A DNA stretch of 64,000 nt from [Eubacterium] yurii (GCA_900167215.1 FUZS01000005.1:62001-126000), one strand, 5' to 3'; counted from the first letter of the stretch, positions 18,141 through 27,658 are shown. The notes: a model not told the origin generated them from the letters alone. Translations and numbers: made by a program.

Positions 18141-19031
18141 ATGACATCCAAAAATAAACCAAACTACACACTCAAAGACAGTTTATTTATAGACCTGTTC
18201 TCAGACAAAATGAGATTAATACAACTATACAAATCACTGATAGATGATCAAAAACAAATAAATCCTAAAGATATAGAAATACTGACCATACAAAACATAA
18301 TACTAAGAGGAATATATAATGACCTTGGATTCAGGGTAAAAGATGAAATAATAATACTGATGGAAGCACAAACTAGCTACACAACAAACATAGTGCTAAG
18401 AATACTGTTTTATCTATCAGAAACACTAAAAAACTATATAATAGAGATTAGTGAAAACAAAAATCTAAATGAACTCTACAACACAAAACCAAGAATAATA
18501 CCCAAGATAAAGCTCTTTGTAGTATATACAGGAGACAAAGTAATGCAAGACCATGACCTATATCTCAAAGATGTAATGGTAGAAAACGACATAATCTCAG
18601 ATATAGATATGAAAGTAAGGGTACTATGTACAGGAAATAAAAAAAGTATCTTAGGACAGTATATACTATTCACAAGAGTTTACACAAAACAGAAAAAAGA
18701 ATGTAAAGACATAGAGACAGCAGTAAAAAACACGATAGAAATATGTATGAATGATGAGATATTAAAAGAATACTTAGACTATAGAAAGATGGAGGTGCAA
18801 GAGATGATAACAGCATTTATGACACAAGAAGAGGCATTTGAAAGTTTCTTAAAGGATGAGGTTAAAAGAGGGAGAAAAGAAGGAAGAGAAGAAGGAAGAG
18901 AAGAAGGCAAGATGGATACACTAATAAACTTCTTTAAAAACGGAGCAGGTTTAGATTTAATAAGTAAGGCTGTAGGTATGAGTATAGATGAAGTAAAAAG
19001 CATATTAATAGGTAGGGGTTTTGAAGTATAA
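18141..19031 (+). CDS. Rpn/PD-(D/E)XK transposase-nuclease family protein
   Basis: A 296-aa protein of the Rpn (recombination-promoting nuclease, formerly YhgA-like transposase) type. The N-terminal half has the PD-(D/E)XK features: KDSLFIDLFSD, LRGIYNDLGF, and the EAQ acid-x-Gln in IILMEAQTSYTTN. A charged repeat RKEGREEGREEGK (about 241-255) precedes a short C-terminal helix domain, as in many family members. These nucleases promote RecA-independent recombination. The codons are unusually rich in ATA and ACA. A 119-bp palindromic element follows directly. Confidence 0.8.
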   Translation: MTSKNKPNYTLKDSLFIDLFSDKMRLIQLYKSLIDDQKQINPKDIEILTIQNIILRGIYNDLGFRVKDEIIILMEAQTSYTTNIVLRILFYLSETLKNYIIEISENKNLNELYNTKPRIIPKIKLFVVYTGDKVMQDHDLYLKDVMVENDIISDIDMKVRVLCTGNKKSILGQYILFTRVYTKQKKECKDIETAVKNTIEICMNDEILKEYLDYRKMEVQEMITAFMTQEEAFESFLKDEVKRGRKEGREEGREEGKMDTLINFFKNGAGLDLISKAVGMSIDEVKSILIGRGFEV

Positions 19032-19038
19032 AATAACA

Positions 19039-19157
19039 AATATCTTCTGCGTCTTGAATTTGGAAGTTGTGACATAAATTTCACTACTTATGTCACAATA
19101 AAGTATGATTTACAAAATTATATTAATATTAAGAAATACTAAGGCGCAGAAGATATT
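19039..19157. repeat. 119-bp palindromic element with nested hairpin, downstream of the Rpn gene
   Basis: Outer inverted ends AATATCTTCTGCGTCTT (19039-19055) and AAGGCGCAGAAGATATT (19141-19157) match at 16 of 17 positions. Inside is a perfect 11-bp hairpin TTGTGACATAA (19067-19077) / TTATGTCACAA (19088-19098). No T-tract follows, so it is not a simple terminator. It looks like a MITE- or REP-like unit. Confidence 0.65.
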
Positions 19158-19272
19158 AAAATACTTTATATAGTATAATATCAGTTTAAATATTTTTATA
19201 CATATTGAAAATTTTAAAAAGTATTTATATTTTATTTAATTTATATTACTATGATACCGATAAATAAGAATA

Positions 19273-19290
19273 ATAGGTAAAATTACCTAT
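19273..19290. promoter_or_regulatory. Perfect 18-bp palindrome, putative NagR operator
   Basis: ATAGGTAAAATTACCTAT is a perfect inverted repeat 47 bp before the nagA start. Its GGT/ACC arms suit a GntR/HutC-family dimer. The regulator encoded just after nagA is the obvious candidate ligand. Confidence 0.55.
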
Positions 19291-19337
19291 AAATTTGTTT
19301 GAAAAAAGCACATATTATAAATGAAAAAGAGGAGATA

Positions 19338-20474
19338 ATGAGCAGTTTTTATATAAAATCAGATAAAATATTTTTGGAAAATGAGGTATTTGACGGATAT
19401 ATTTTGATTGAGGACGAATACATAACCGATATTACAAAATCTTTGAAAAAAGATATTGAAGTCAAGGACTATACTTCAAAGATTGTGGCACCGGGATACT
19501 TTGATACCCATGTGCACGGTTATGGAGGTCATGATGTAATGGATGCGACAATTGAAGGCTTGCTTGAAATTTCCAAAGGTGTGGTCTCAACAGGAGTAAC
19601 ATCATTTTTGGCTACAACTCTTACAGATAGCTTTGAAAGACTTAGTAATGCTTGTGAAAATGTAGGGAAATACAAAAACTTATGTCAGGGAGCAAAAATT
19701 CAAGGTATATTCCTTGAAGGTCCATTTTTCACAGAAAAATACAAGGGTGCGCAAAATCCACAATATATGTCAGCTCCAAGCATGGAAAAACTTAAATCTT
19801 GGAATGATATCTCAGGAAAGCTGGTAAATAAAATAGCTATTTCTCCTGAGTATAAAGGAGCACCAGAATTTATAAAAGAGGCAGTAGAACTTGGTGTATA
19901 TGTAGCATTGGCACATAGTGATGCGACATATGAACAGGCGAAAGAGGCTGTAAAAAGTGGAGCAAGTATCTTTGTACACACATATAATGCTATGAGTCCT
20001 TTGCACCACAGAAATCCAGGTATGGTAGGAGCTTCTCTTACCACAGATACATTTAATGAGGTAATTTGTGACGGTCATCACGTGCACCCTGGGGCAGTAG
20101 ATGTAATTCTAAGGGCGAAGTCACCTGATAAGACAGTGCTTATAACTGACTGTATGATGGCAGGAGGTATGAAAGATGGAGATTATAAACTTGGGGAATT
20201 TGATGTAAAAGTCGAAAAAGGCACCGCAAGATTGTCTTCGGGATCTTTAGCAGGCTCAATATTAAGTCTGAGTCAAGCAGTAAAAAATGTGTATGAGTGG
20301 GGATTGGTTTCAAAATTGGAAGCAGTAAAAATGGCAAGTCTTATACCTGCAAAATCTGTAGGTATAGATGACAAAATTGGAAGTATAGCAATAGGAAAAT
20401 GTGCCGATATAAATATACTGGACGACAATTTAAATGTCTTGGAGGTATTTATAGATGGAGATAAGAAATTTTAA
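19338..20474 (+). CDS. nagA: N-acetylglucosamine-6-phosphate deacetylase
   Basis: A 378-aa amidohydrolase. The metal/active-site signatures are APGYFDTHVHGYGGHDVMD, EGPFF, ALAHSDATYEQA, HTYNAMSPLHHRNPG and the catalytic Asp in LITDCMMAGG. It deacetylates GlcNAc-6-P to GlcN-6-P plus acetate, in cell-wall amino-sugar recycling or uptake. The start is set at ATG 19338 right after GAGGAG; the frame is open 39 nt further upstream but has no ribosome site there. A GntR regulator gene follows, the usual nag arrangement. nagB is not in the window. Confidence 0.95.
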   Translation: MSSFYIKSDKIFLENEVFDGYILIEDEYITDITKSLKKDIEVKDYTSKIVAPGYFDTHVHGYGGHDVMDATIEGLLEISKGVVSTGVTSFLATTLTDSFERLSNACENVGKYKNLCQGAKIQGIFLEGPFFTEKYKGAQNPQYMSAPSMEKLKSWNDISGKLVNKIAISPEYKGAPEFIKEAVELGVYVALAHSDATYEQAKEAVKSGASIFVHTYNAMSPLHHRNPGMVGASLTTDTFNEVICDGHHVHPGAVDVILRAKSPDKTVLITDCMMAGGMKDGDYKLGEFDVKVEKGTARLSSGSLAGSILSLSQAVKNVYEWGLVSKLEAVKMASLIPAKSVGIDDKIGSIAIGKCADINILDDNLNVLEVFIDGDKKF

Positions 20475-20566
20475 GAGCACATTGATTAAGTTGAATTATA
20501 TTTTTTAATACTATATATAAGAAAAAAGAAAAAATATAAGAATAATTCAAAATAAGGAGAAGAAGA

Positions 20567-21316
20567 ATGAAAGTAATAGGAGAAAATCAAGAACACGAGG
20601 AAATGCAAAACCCTCTATATTTGCAATTAATTGATAAGCTAATAGAGAGAATAAGCGGGATGAATGTAAATGACAGACTACCTTCAGAAAGAGATTTATG
20701 TGTCATTTATGAAGTAAGTAGAACCACAGTAAGACAGGCAATGTATGAATTGGAGCTTAATGGCTATGTTACTAAGATTCAAGGAAGCGGAACTTATGTA
20801 TCAAAGTCTAATGAAACAAAACAGGATTTGGCAGATTATTACAGTTTTACTAAACAAACAAAGGCAATGGGGAAATCTCCAAAGACAAAAACACTTGAAT
20901 TTCGTGTTGAAAATTCAAATAAATCAACTCAAGAAAAGATGAAGTTGGCAGAAGGAACAAAGGTAATAAGATTTGTAAGACTTAGACTTGCAGATGATAT
21001 ACCTATGATGTTGGAAACAACATATCTACCTTATACAGAGTTTGAGACTTTGAAAAAAAGAGACTTATCAGCTCAACCTCTTTATGATATATTTGAAAAT
21101 GTATATCATAAAAAGGTTTCAAGAGTTATTGAACAGTTTTCAGCAAGCAATTTGACACAAAAACAATCAGATATTATGGATGTAAGTGTCAATATGGCGT
21201 GCTTAAAGGTTACAAGATTCAGCTATGATGCCAAAGGAAACATAATTGAAATGACTCATTCGCTTGTAAGACCGGATCAATATGTATATCAAACAGAAAT
21301 TAAAGTTGGAGAATAG
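20567..21316 (+). CDS. GntR/HutC-family repressor of amino-sugar genes (NagR/YvoA-like)
   Basis: A 249-aa regulator with an N-terminal winged helix (about residues 14-82, with LPSERDLCVIYEVSRTTVRQAMYELELNGYV) and a C-terminal UTRA effector domain. In this subfamily UTRA binds phosphorylated amino sugars such as GlcN-6-P. The gene lies 92 bp after nagA on the same strand, with an AAGGAG site. The most likely target is the palindrome upstream of nagA. A long imperfect hairpin follows as terminator. Confidence 0.85.
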   Translation: MKVIGENQEHEEMQNPLYLQLIDKLIERISGMNVNDRLPSERDLCVIYEVSRTTVRQAMYELELNGYVTKIQGSGTYVSKSNETKQDLADYYSFTKQTKAMGKSPKTKTLEFRVENSNKSTQEKMKLAEGTKVIRFVRLRLADDIPMMLETTYLPYTEFETLKKRDLSAQPLYDIFENVYHKKVSRVIEQFSASNLTQKQSDIMDVSVNMACLKVTRFSYDAKGNIIEMTHSLVRPDQYVYQTEIKVGE

Positions 21317-21330
21317 TAATTCGGTTATTT

Positions 21331-21372
21331 AGCAGAAATGACTCTATCTATAGAGATAGAGCTGTTTTTGCT
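21331..21372 (+). terminator. Long hairpin terminator after the GntR gene
   Basis: The core stem CTCTATCT / AGATAGAG (21342-21361, loop ATAG) extends with mismatches through AGCAGAAATGA / CTGTTTTTGCT, followed by T-rich sequence. GGTAATTACC just beyond (21377-21386) is a further palindrome. Confidence 0.65.
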
Positions 21373-21578
21373 AAATGGTAATTACCTTTTCGTCTCTAAA
21401 AACATAGTAAAGGTTCAAAATATCAAGAAAAAATTAAAAAAATTTCAAAAAAATATTGAAAAAAATTTAAATATAGTATATAATGTTAATATAAGTTTTA
21501 AAAGACATCGAATTTTATTTTTATATAAAAATAAAAAAATAATAAAAAAAACACTAAACTTTTTTTAGAAAATTTCGA

Positions 21579-21790
21579 TATAATTAGTGTAAAACATCTA
21601 CAAAATATTTTAGGTAGATTTTAGCTTTACAACTTATAATTTTTATACTAAATGTTGTTTCCTTAGGTAAGACATAATAGGAGTTATAAGGAGACAATAT
21701 TATTACTAAGACAGTACGATTTTTATAATAGATTAACTTTTCATAATAAAAACATCCGCAAAAAAACCACTTAACGGTGGTTTTTTTGTG
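21579..21790 (+). other. Possible short non-coding transcription unit
   Basis: TATAAT at 21579-21584 (no good -35 box) is followed about 180 nt later by a hairpin with U-tract: AAAACCAC / GTGGTTTT around 21763-21785, then TTTTGTG. No open frame between has a credible start and ribosome site. It could be a small RNA or just an isolated terminator. The rest of 21317-22325 holds two family B repeats. Confidence 0.3.
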
Positions 21791-21996
21791 CACTTTTTTC
21801 AAAAAAACATCTACTTTTCACTTGATATACTTACAAAAAATTTAAATTTATGATATTATATTGTGTAAATTCTTGATGACTTATATAAATATAATAATAT
21901 AAAATTAAATAAGAATAATATAATTTTTTTAAATGTATTTTATTTGTAAATACATGCTGTATTTTACCATGGATAAAAAAATATATTTTTCATAGT

Positions 21997-22127
21997 TTAT
22001 ACTATTATCTATTCAATCTATGAATAATCTTCATAAATAGTTTTTAAAAAAATATGTATGATTGATGATTTCATTATAGATTCGCTGAAAATTTATTATC
22101 CATTATTTTATTAGATTTTAGTATTAA
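21997..22127 (+). repeat. Family B repeat, copy B1
   Basis: It starts TTATACTATTATCTATTCAA and ends TTAGATTTTAGTATTAA. The ends form imperfect inverted repeats, both containing TACTA, TCTA and a GGATAAT-like block. 131 bp. It lies directly before a second copy. Confidence 0.65.
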
Positions 22128-22165
22128 ATTGACTTTAGTATAAAAATTACATGAGGCTTAGCTTT

Positions 22166-22283
22166 ATGCTATATATCTATCAAATTTATGGATAATGTTT
22201 ATAAAAAGTAAAAAAAAGTATACGACTTAATTATAAATGAACTGAGAATATATTATCCGTTATATTATTATATTTTAGTATTA
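22166..22283 (+). repeat. Family B repeat, copy B2
   Basis: A diverged second copy: ATGCTATATATCTATC at the left, TTATGGATAATG inside, and ATTTTAGTATTAA at the right. It ends 42 bp before the luxS start. Confidence 0.55.
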
Positions 22284-22325
22284 AGTGAAGTTTTAGCTTT
22301 TATATTATAGATTATAGGAGAGAAA

Positions 22326-22805
22326 ATGGAAACAATAGCAAGTTTTATGGTTGATCACTTGAACTTATTGCCTGGAGTCTACGTTTCAAGGAAAGACAGG
22401 GTTAAGGATGCTGTTATTACAACCTTTGATATTCGCATGACAAGACCTAATTTTGAGCCCGTGATGAATACTGCAGAGATGCATACTATAGAGCATTTGG
22501 GGGCAACTTTTTTGAGAAATCATCCTCAAATTAAGGATGATGTCATATATTTCGGACCTATGGGTTGCAGAACCGGATTTTATCTTATACTTGCAGGAGA
22601 TATGAAGTCAGACGATATAGTTGAGCTGCTCAAGGAATGTTACGAGTTTGTAAGGGATTTTGAAGGTGAAGTACCGGGAGCTACAGCTATAGGTTGTGGA
22701 AATTTTAGAGATATGAATCTCCCTATGGCAAAGTATCTTGCAAATAAATTTTTGGAAGAAGTTTTGTACAATATCGATGAGACAAGACTTAAGTATCCAA
22801 ATTAG
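22326..22805 (+). CDS. luxS: S-ribosylhomocysteine lyase
   Basis: A 159-aa LuxS with a complete active site: HxxxH metal ligands H53 and H57 in MHTIEHLGATFLRNH, C81 in FGPMGCRTGFYL and the third ligand C124 in AIGCGNFRDM. It splits S-ribosylhomocysteine to homocysteine and DPD, the AI-2 precursor, in the activated methyl cycle. No pfs (mtnN) or metK is adjacent. RBS TAGGAGAG. It sits alone downstream of two family B repeats. Confidence 0.97.
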   Translation: METIASFMVDHLNLLPGVYVSRKDRVKDAVITTFDIRMTRPNFEPVMNTAEMHTIEHLGATFLRNHPQIKDDVIYFGPMGCRTGFYLILAGDMKSDDIVELLKECYEFVRDFEGEVPGATAIGCGNFRDMNLPMAKYLANKFLEEVLYNIDETRLKYPN

Positions 22806-23133
22806 TATACAGATTTATTTATACAAATGACTAAAATATTTAAATATCTATTCAAATAATTCAAGCGATAACACCTAAAGTCATTAAAATTCAATATATA
22901 ATAAAAAAAATTTTAAACTTTTATCTAAATAACTCGTGTGAGAAAGTTATTAAAGTATTAAATATTTTGTAAAATTAAATATATTAATGTTTATGCTAAT
23001 TATAGTAATCTAATGATTATATATACAGAGTTTTAGCTTTTAAATAAATTAAAAATGCTTGAAACTTTAAACAGTTGATTAACAGTAAGCAAAAAATATT
23101 AATTATAAAAAATAAAAATCTTGGAGGAACGCA
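22806..23133. other. Intergenic region between luxS and transketolase
   Basis: AT-rich, no supported gene, no strong hairpin and no repeat copy recognised. Confidence 0.4.
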
Positions 23134-25131
23134 ATGTCCATAGTTCAAAAATCAATTAATGCACTTAGAATTTTATCTGCAGATCAGATACAAAAGGCTA
23201 ACTCAGGTCACCCTGGCTTACCTCTTGGAGTAGCACCTACAGCCTATACTATATGGTCAAAGATGAATTTTAATCCGAAAAATCCGAATTGGATAAACAG
23301 AGACAGATTCATACTTTCTGCCGGTCACGGCTCTGCGCTTTTATACTCATTGCTTCATCTCTTCGGCTTTGAAAATATGGGCATAGATGAGCTGAAAAAT
23401 TTCAGACAACTTGGCTCTAAGACTCCTGGGCACCCTGAATACAAGCATACTGCCGGAGTGGAAATATCAACAGGCCCTCTTGGTGCAGGTATGTCAAATG
23501 CAGTCGGTATGGCTATGGCAGAGCAACATTTGGGAGCTATATTTAACAAGGATGGCTATAATCTAATTGACCACTATACCTATGTACTTGGTGGAGACGG
23601 ATGTATGATGGAAGGTATCACTTCAGAGGCTATGTCTCTTGCCGGCACTCTCAATCTTTCAAAACTCATAGTATTCTATGACTCAAACAAGATATCTATA
23701 GAGGGGGATACTGATGTTGCATTTACTGAAGATGTACAGAAAAAATTTGAAGCCTTCGGATTTAACATTATAGTAGTTGAAGATGGAAATGATATAGACG
23801 CAATAGCAGCTGCAATAGATAAGGCTAAGTCACAAAATCAAAAACCTACTCTCATCACTGTGAAAACTACAATAGGATATGGAGCAGGTAAAAAAGCAGG
23901 CACAGCATCAGTTCATGGTGAGCCTCTTGGTGAAGAAGCTCTTAAGGAATTAAGAAATAATCTGAACTGGGACAGCAATGAGCCTTTTGCTGTAAGTGAT
24001 GATATATATGCACATTATAGAGAATTAGCACAAAATGGAGCAGAAAAAGAACAAAACTGGAATAAATTATTTGAAGAATACTCTCAAAAATTTCCACAAG
24101 ATAGAAAAAGTTGGGATGAGTTTTTCTCAGATAAATATATTGAAGAGCTTGAAAACAATGAAGAATTTTGGAAATATGAAGACAAGAAGAATGCAACAAG
24201 AGCTTCGAGCGGTGAAGTTTTAAATAAATTAAAGGACATCTTTCCTAATCTGCTTGGAGGTTCAGCTGACCTTGCACCGTCTAACAAGACTTTGATGAAA
24301 GATGTTGAATATTTTTCAGCCACATGCAGAGAAGGAAGAAATATACACTTCGGCGTAAGAGAGCTGGCTATGGGCGGAATAATGAACGGTATAGCTGCAC
24401 ATAGCAATCTTAGAGTTTTCGGCGGAACATTCTTTGTATTTTCTGACTATATCAAACCTATGATGAGACTTGCAGCACTTATGGGACTTCCTTGTATATA
24501 TGTGCTTACTCATGATTCTATAGGCGTTGGTGAAGATGGACCGACACACGAGCCGATAGAACAACTTGCGATGCTAAGAGCCATTCCTAACTTTGATGTT
24601 TTCAGACCTTGTGATTATACAGAAACAGCAGCAGCTTACTACTCGGCAATGAAATCAAAGGACAGGCCGACAGCTATAGCACTTAGCAGACAAAATTTAA
24701 GACAAATAAGTGAGTCAAGTAAAGAAGCCTTAAAAGGCGCCTATGTGATCAAGAAAGAAAAGGGAGGAAATATAGACCTTATACTGATAGCTACAGGATC
24801 AGAAGTTTCTCTTGCCATAGATACAGCAGAAAAATTGGAACAAGAGGGTAAATCTGTCAGAGTAGTTTCTATGCCTTGTATGGATATATTTGACAGACAG
24901 GACGAAGCCTACAGACAAAGTATACTTCCAATAGAAGTTAGAGCAAGAGTGGGAGTGGAGGCAGGTAGCAGACTTTGCATGAGCAAATATGTAGGACTTG
25001 ACGGAGAAGTTTTGGGCATGGATACCTTTGGTGAGTCTGCACCGGCAGATGTATTGTTCGAAAAATTCGGCTTTACAGTAGATAATCTACTTGAAATATC
25101 AAAAAAAGTAGTAGATAGACAAAAAAATTAA
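23134..25131 (+). CDS. tkt: Transketolase
   Basis: A 665-aa full-length transketolase. The N-terminal TPP-binding domain has ANSGHPGLPLG and the GDGCMMEGITSEAMSLAG motif. The pyrimidine domain has FGVRELAMGGIMNGIA with the catalytic Glu, and HDSIGVGEDGPTHEPIEQLA follows. A C-terminal domain ends the protein. It transfers two-carbon units in the non-oxidative pentose phosphate pathway. The start follows TTGGAGG. No transaldolase or other pentose phosphate gene is nearby. Confidence 0.96.
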   Translation: MSIVQKSINALRILSADQIQKANSGHPGLPLGVAPTAYTIWSKMNFNPKNPNWINRDRFILSAGHGSALLYSLLHLFGFENMGIDELKNFRQLGSKTPGHPEYKHTAGVEISTGPLGAGMSNAVGMAMAEQHLGAIFNKDGYNLIDHYTYVLGGDGCMMEGITSEAMSLAGTLNLSKLIVFYDSNKISIEGDTDVAFTEDVQKKFEAFGFNIIVVEDGNDIDAIAAAIDKAKSQNQKPTLITVKTTIGYGAGKKAGTASVHGEPLGEEALKELRNNLNWDSNEPFAVSDDIYAHYRELAQNGAEKEQNWNKLFEEYSQKFPQDRKSWDEFFSDKYIEELENNEEFWKYEDKKNATRASSGEVLNKLKDIFPNLLGGSADLAPSNKTLMKDVEYFSATCREGRNIHFGVRELAMGGIMNGIAAHSNLRVFGGTFFVFSDYIKPMMRLAALMGLPCIYVLTHDSIGVGEDGPTHEPIEQLAMLRAIPNFDVFRPCDYTETAAAYYSAMKSKDRPTAIALSRQNLRQISESSKEALKGAYVIKKEKGGNIDLILIATGSEVSLAIDTAEKLEQEGKSVRVVSMPCMDIFDRQDEAYRQSILPIEVRARVGVEAGSRLCMSKYVGLDGEVLGMDTFGESAPADVLFEKFGFTVDNLLEISKKVVDRQKN

Positions 25132-25450
25132 TATTTTTAAAAGATTGAATATATTTAAGTATTAAGTAATCAAAATTATTTAATTAGTAGTATGATAGCA
25201 AGAGTTATAATTAAAACATATAGACTTTTTTCTTAAATAAAATTGACTTATAGCGATTTTATCAAGTGTTAAATTATACTAAATTCTATTATAATTTTGG
25301 AAATATATCTTTATAAATTTAAGTATATGTAAAGCACAAGATTAGTTAAAACCAAGATAGTTTCTAATTTTTCCAATAGTTTAATTAATATTAGCATTAT
25401 AGAAAAAAGTCTATATTCAAAAATTGAAATTACAAAAAGAGGTATATCTT
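25132..25450. other. Intergenic region after transketolase
   Basis: AT-rich and without a supported gene. I see no terminator hairpin or repeat copy. Confidence 0.4.
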
Positions 25451-25819
25451 ATGGAATTTAAGTTTGCACACAATAACTTTAATGTCTTAGACTTGGAAAA
25501 GAGCATGAAGTTTTATCAAGAGGCCTTGGGATTTAAAGAGGCCAGAAGAAAAGAGGCTTCAGACGGCAGTTTTATCTTGGTTTATCTAACAGATGGACAA
25601 AGCAGGCACGAGTTGGAGCTGACTTATCTAAGGGACAGGACTACTCCTTATGACTTAGGGGAAAATGAGTTTCACCTTGCAGTTGAAGTGGACGACTTTG
25701 AAGCTGCCCACAAAAAACATCAGGAGATGAACTGCATAGTGTTTGAAAACAAAGCAATGGGAATATATTTCATAGCAGATCCTGACAACTATTGGATAGA
25801 GATTATACCTGCAAAATAA
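25451..25819 (+). CDS. Glyoxalase I / VOC-family protein (lactoylglutathione lyase-like)
   Basis: A 122-aa single VOC domain. FKFAHNNFNVLDLEKSMKFYQEALGF opens it; the predicted metal ligands are H8 in the first strand, a Glu in RHELELTYL, the His in NEFHLAVEVDD and the Glu in NYWIEIIPAK. All four ligands of a GloA-type site can be matched. It may detoxify methylglyoxal, but related VOC proteins have other substrates. The start is set at 25451 after AAGAGG. Confidence 0.8.
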   Translation: MEFKFAHNNFNVLDLEKSMKFYQEALGFKEARRKEASDGSFILVYLTDGQSRHELELTYLRDRTTPYDLGENEFHLAVEVDDFEAAHKKHQEMNCIVFENKAMGIYFIADPDNYWIEIIPAK

Positions 25820-25823
25820 TAAG

Positions 25824-25946
25824 TAATGCTAAAATCTAATAAAATAATGGATAAAACATTGTTCCTGTATTTATAATGTGCAATAAATGATATTTTTTAA
25901 TATAATTGATGAATATTATCCATAGATTAAATAAATAATAGTATAA
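25824..25946 (-). repeat. Family B repeat, copy B3 (reverse orientation)
   Basis: It runs from TAATGCTAAAATCTAATAAA to AAATAAATAATAGTATAA, with TTATCCATAGATT near its right end. It is an intact 123-bp reverse copy filling the gap before the GAF-domain gene, and it gives the uninterrupted sequence against which the 54-kb insertion is read. Confidence 0.7.
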
Positions 25947-25970
25947 ATCAGGATTAAAATGGGAGAAAAA

Positions 25971-26423
25971 ATGAATTACTATACTATGAATCTGGCTTTA
26001 AATGCCATAGCAAAGTCTAAGTCCAAGGACTTAAGTAAACTTTGCAACGCCATAGCCGGTATTTGGGAAAATGCCACAGATATCAACTGGGTGGGAGTCT
26101 ACATCTTGGATGAACAAAGCGATATTTTATACGTCGGACCTTTTCAAGGTAAGATAGCCTGCGCCAATATCAAGATGAATGACGGAGTATGCGGAAAAAG
26201 CGCCTATGAAGACAGGGTGATTAGAGTTCAAGATGTTCATGAGTTTGAGGGTCACATAGCCTGCGACAGTGCAAGTGAGAGCGAGATAGTCATACCGCTT
26301 AAAAAAGATGGCAAACTCTGGGGAGTGCTGGATATAGACTCACCAAAAAAGGGCAGATTTACACAAGAAGACGAGGATGAGCTTGTAAAAATAGCCAAAG
26401 TCCTTGAAAAATGCCTTATATAA
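25971..26423 (+). CDS. Free methionine-(R)-sulfoxide reductase (GAF domain)
   Basis: A 150-aa GAF-domain enzyme with the three conserved cysteines of the fRMsr family: C64 (GKIACANI), C74 (GVCGKS) and C98 (HIACDSASESEIVIPL). It reduces free methionine R-sulfoxide with thioredoxin as donor, in oxidative stress defence. I prefer ATG 25971, preceded by GGGAGAA, over the ATG 12 nt upstream that overlaps this site. It is transcribed alone. Confidence 0.9.
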   Translation: MNYYTMNLALNAIAKSKSKDLSKLCNAIAGIWENATDINWVGVYILDEQSDILYVGPFQGKIACANIKMNDGVCGKSAYEDRVIRVQDVHEFEGHIACDSASESEIVIPLKKDGKLWGVLDIDSPKKGRFTQEDEDELVKIAKVLEKCLI

Positions 26424-26701
26424 GTATAAAAAATGAAAAATTTAAATCTTATTATGTAATTAACTCGATTTTTCAATGAGAAAAACTCATTACAGATATT
26501 GAAATTTTGGTATATTCTAAAAATATAATAATATTCTTGACATAGTTTTTTAATTTTTACATTTTTTTGATAAATATTCAAATTTCAATAAATATTTTAT
26601 AGAAAACTTTGTGTGAAACAGTATATAAAAAATCACTATGTTTAAATTTCAATTTAAATTGTAATAATTTTATTGAAAAAGTAGAGTAAGCAAAGTATAC
26701 A

Positions 26702-27658
26702 ATGGATAATAAAAGATACAATACTTTTAACAATGAACTGAAAAAACACTTCGGACAAAAGGTTATAAAGCTGTCGCTTGACGGCGGCTTTACCTGTCCG
26801 ACAAGAGATAAGAGCAAAGGGAGTAGTGGTTGTATATTTTGCTCACAAAGGGGATCGGGAGAATTTGCCGGTCTTTTTGAAACTATAGACTCAAATATAA
26901 ATGATAAACTTGAAAAGATAAATATTGAAGCTCAGATAGAAAATCAGATAAACTTAACATCTAAAAAGTGGAGCAATGTAAAGTATATAGCCTACTTCCA
27001 AAATTTTACAAATACCTACGAAAAAGCCTCATATTTACAAGAACTCTACCAAAAAGCCCTATCACAAAAAGATGTAGTGGCTCTGGACATAGCTACAAGA
27101 CCGGACTGTCTTGGAGATGACATACTTGAAGTTCTTGACTATTTCAACAAAAAGACTTATCTCATTGTGGAACTTGGTCTGCAAAGCATACATGAAAAGT
27201 CTGAAAAATTTATAAGAAGAGGCTATAATATAGATGTATTTGAAAAAGCTCTTGAAGACCTGAGCAAATTAAATATAAAGACAGTAGTTCATACCATAGT
27301 AGGGCTCCCTACGGAAGATAGGGACGATATGCTTGCAACTTATAAATATTTGAATAAGAAGAATATCCACGGGGTAAAAATCCAGCAACTTAATATCCTT
27401 AAAAATACCGACCTTGAAAAATACTATGAGAAAAATAAGTTTAATCTTATGACAGCTGATGAATATGTGGACTTTGTCTGCGACGTTATACAGCTACTAA
27501 GAGGCGATATAGTCATACATCGTCTTACAGGAGACGGAGCAAAGGAAGAACTTATTGAGCCGAGGTGGATATTAAATAAGAGATATGTACTCAATGCCAT
27601 AGACAAGGTCATGAGACAAAGAAATGCACATCAAGGTGATAAGTATTACGGATTTTAA
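26702..27658 (+). CDS. Radical SAM protein, TIGR01212/YhcC family
   Basis: A 318-aa radical SAM protein. The cluster motif is GGFTCPTRDKSKGSSGCIFC, a long-spaced CX(n)CXXC form characteristic of the YhcC group. VELGLQSIHEKSEKFIRRGY and HTIVGLPTEDRDDM follow. The C-terminus ends with a short domain (HQGDKYYGF). Members may act on RNA or on metabolites, but no reaction is settled. The start has little ribosome-site complementarity. Confidence 0.85.
   Translation: MDNKRYNTFNNELKKHFGQKVIKLSLDGGFTCPTRDKSKGSSGCIFCSQRGSGEFAGLFETIDSNINDKLEKINIEAQIENQINLTSKKWSNVKYIAYFQNFTNTYEKASYLQELYQKALSQKDVVALDIATRPDCLGDDILEVLDYFNKKTYLIVELGLQSIHEKSEKFIRRGYNIDVFEKALEDLSKLNIKTVVHTIVGLPTEDRDDMLATYKYLNKKNIHGVKIQQLNILKNTDLEKYYEKNKFNLMTADEYVDFVCDVIQLLRGDIVIHRLTGDGAKEELIEPRWILNKRYVLNAIDKVMRQRNAHQGDKYYGF

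Noticed and set aside
18141-19157. Rpn gene plus flanking palindrome as an insertion sequence
   Set aside because: No inverted repeat is found upstream of the gene and no target duplication was seen; the palindrome lies only downstream.
21584-21802. Minus-strand frame of 72 codons opening MKKVHKKTTVKWFF
   Set aside because: It begins inside the terminator hairpin (AAAACCAC/GTGGTTTT) and lacks a ribosome site.
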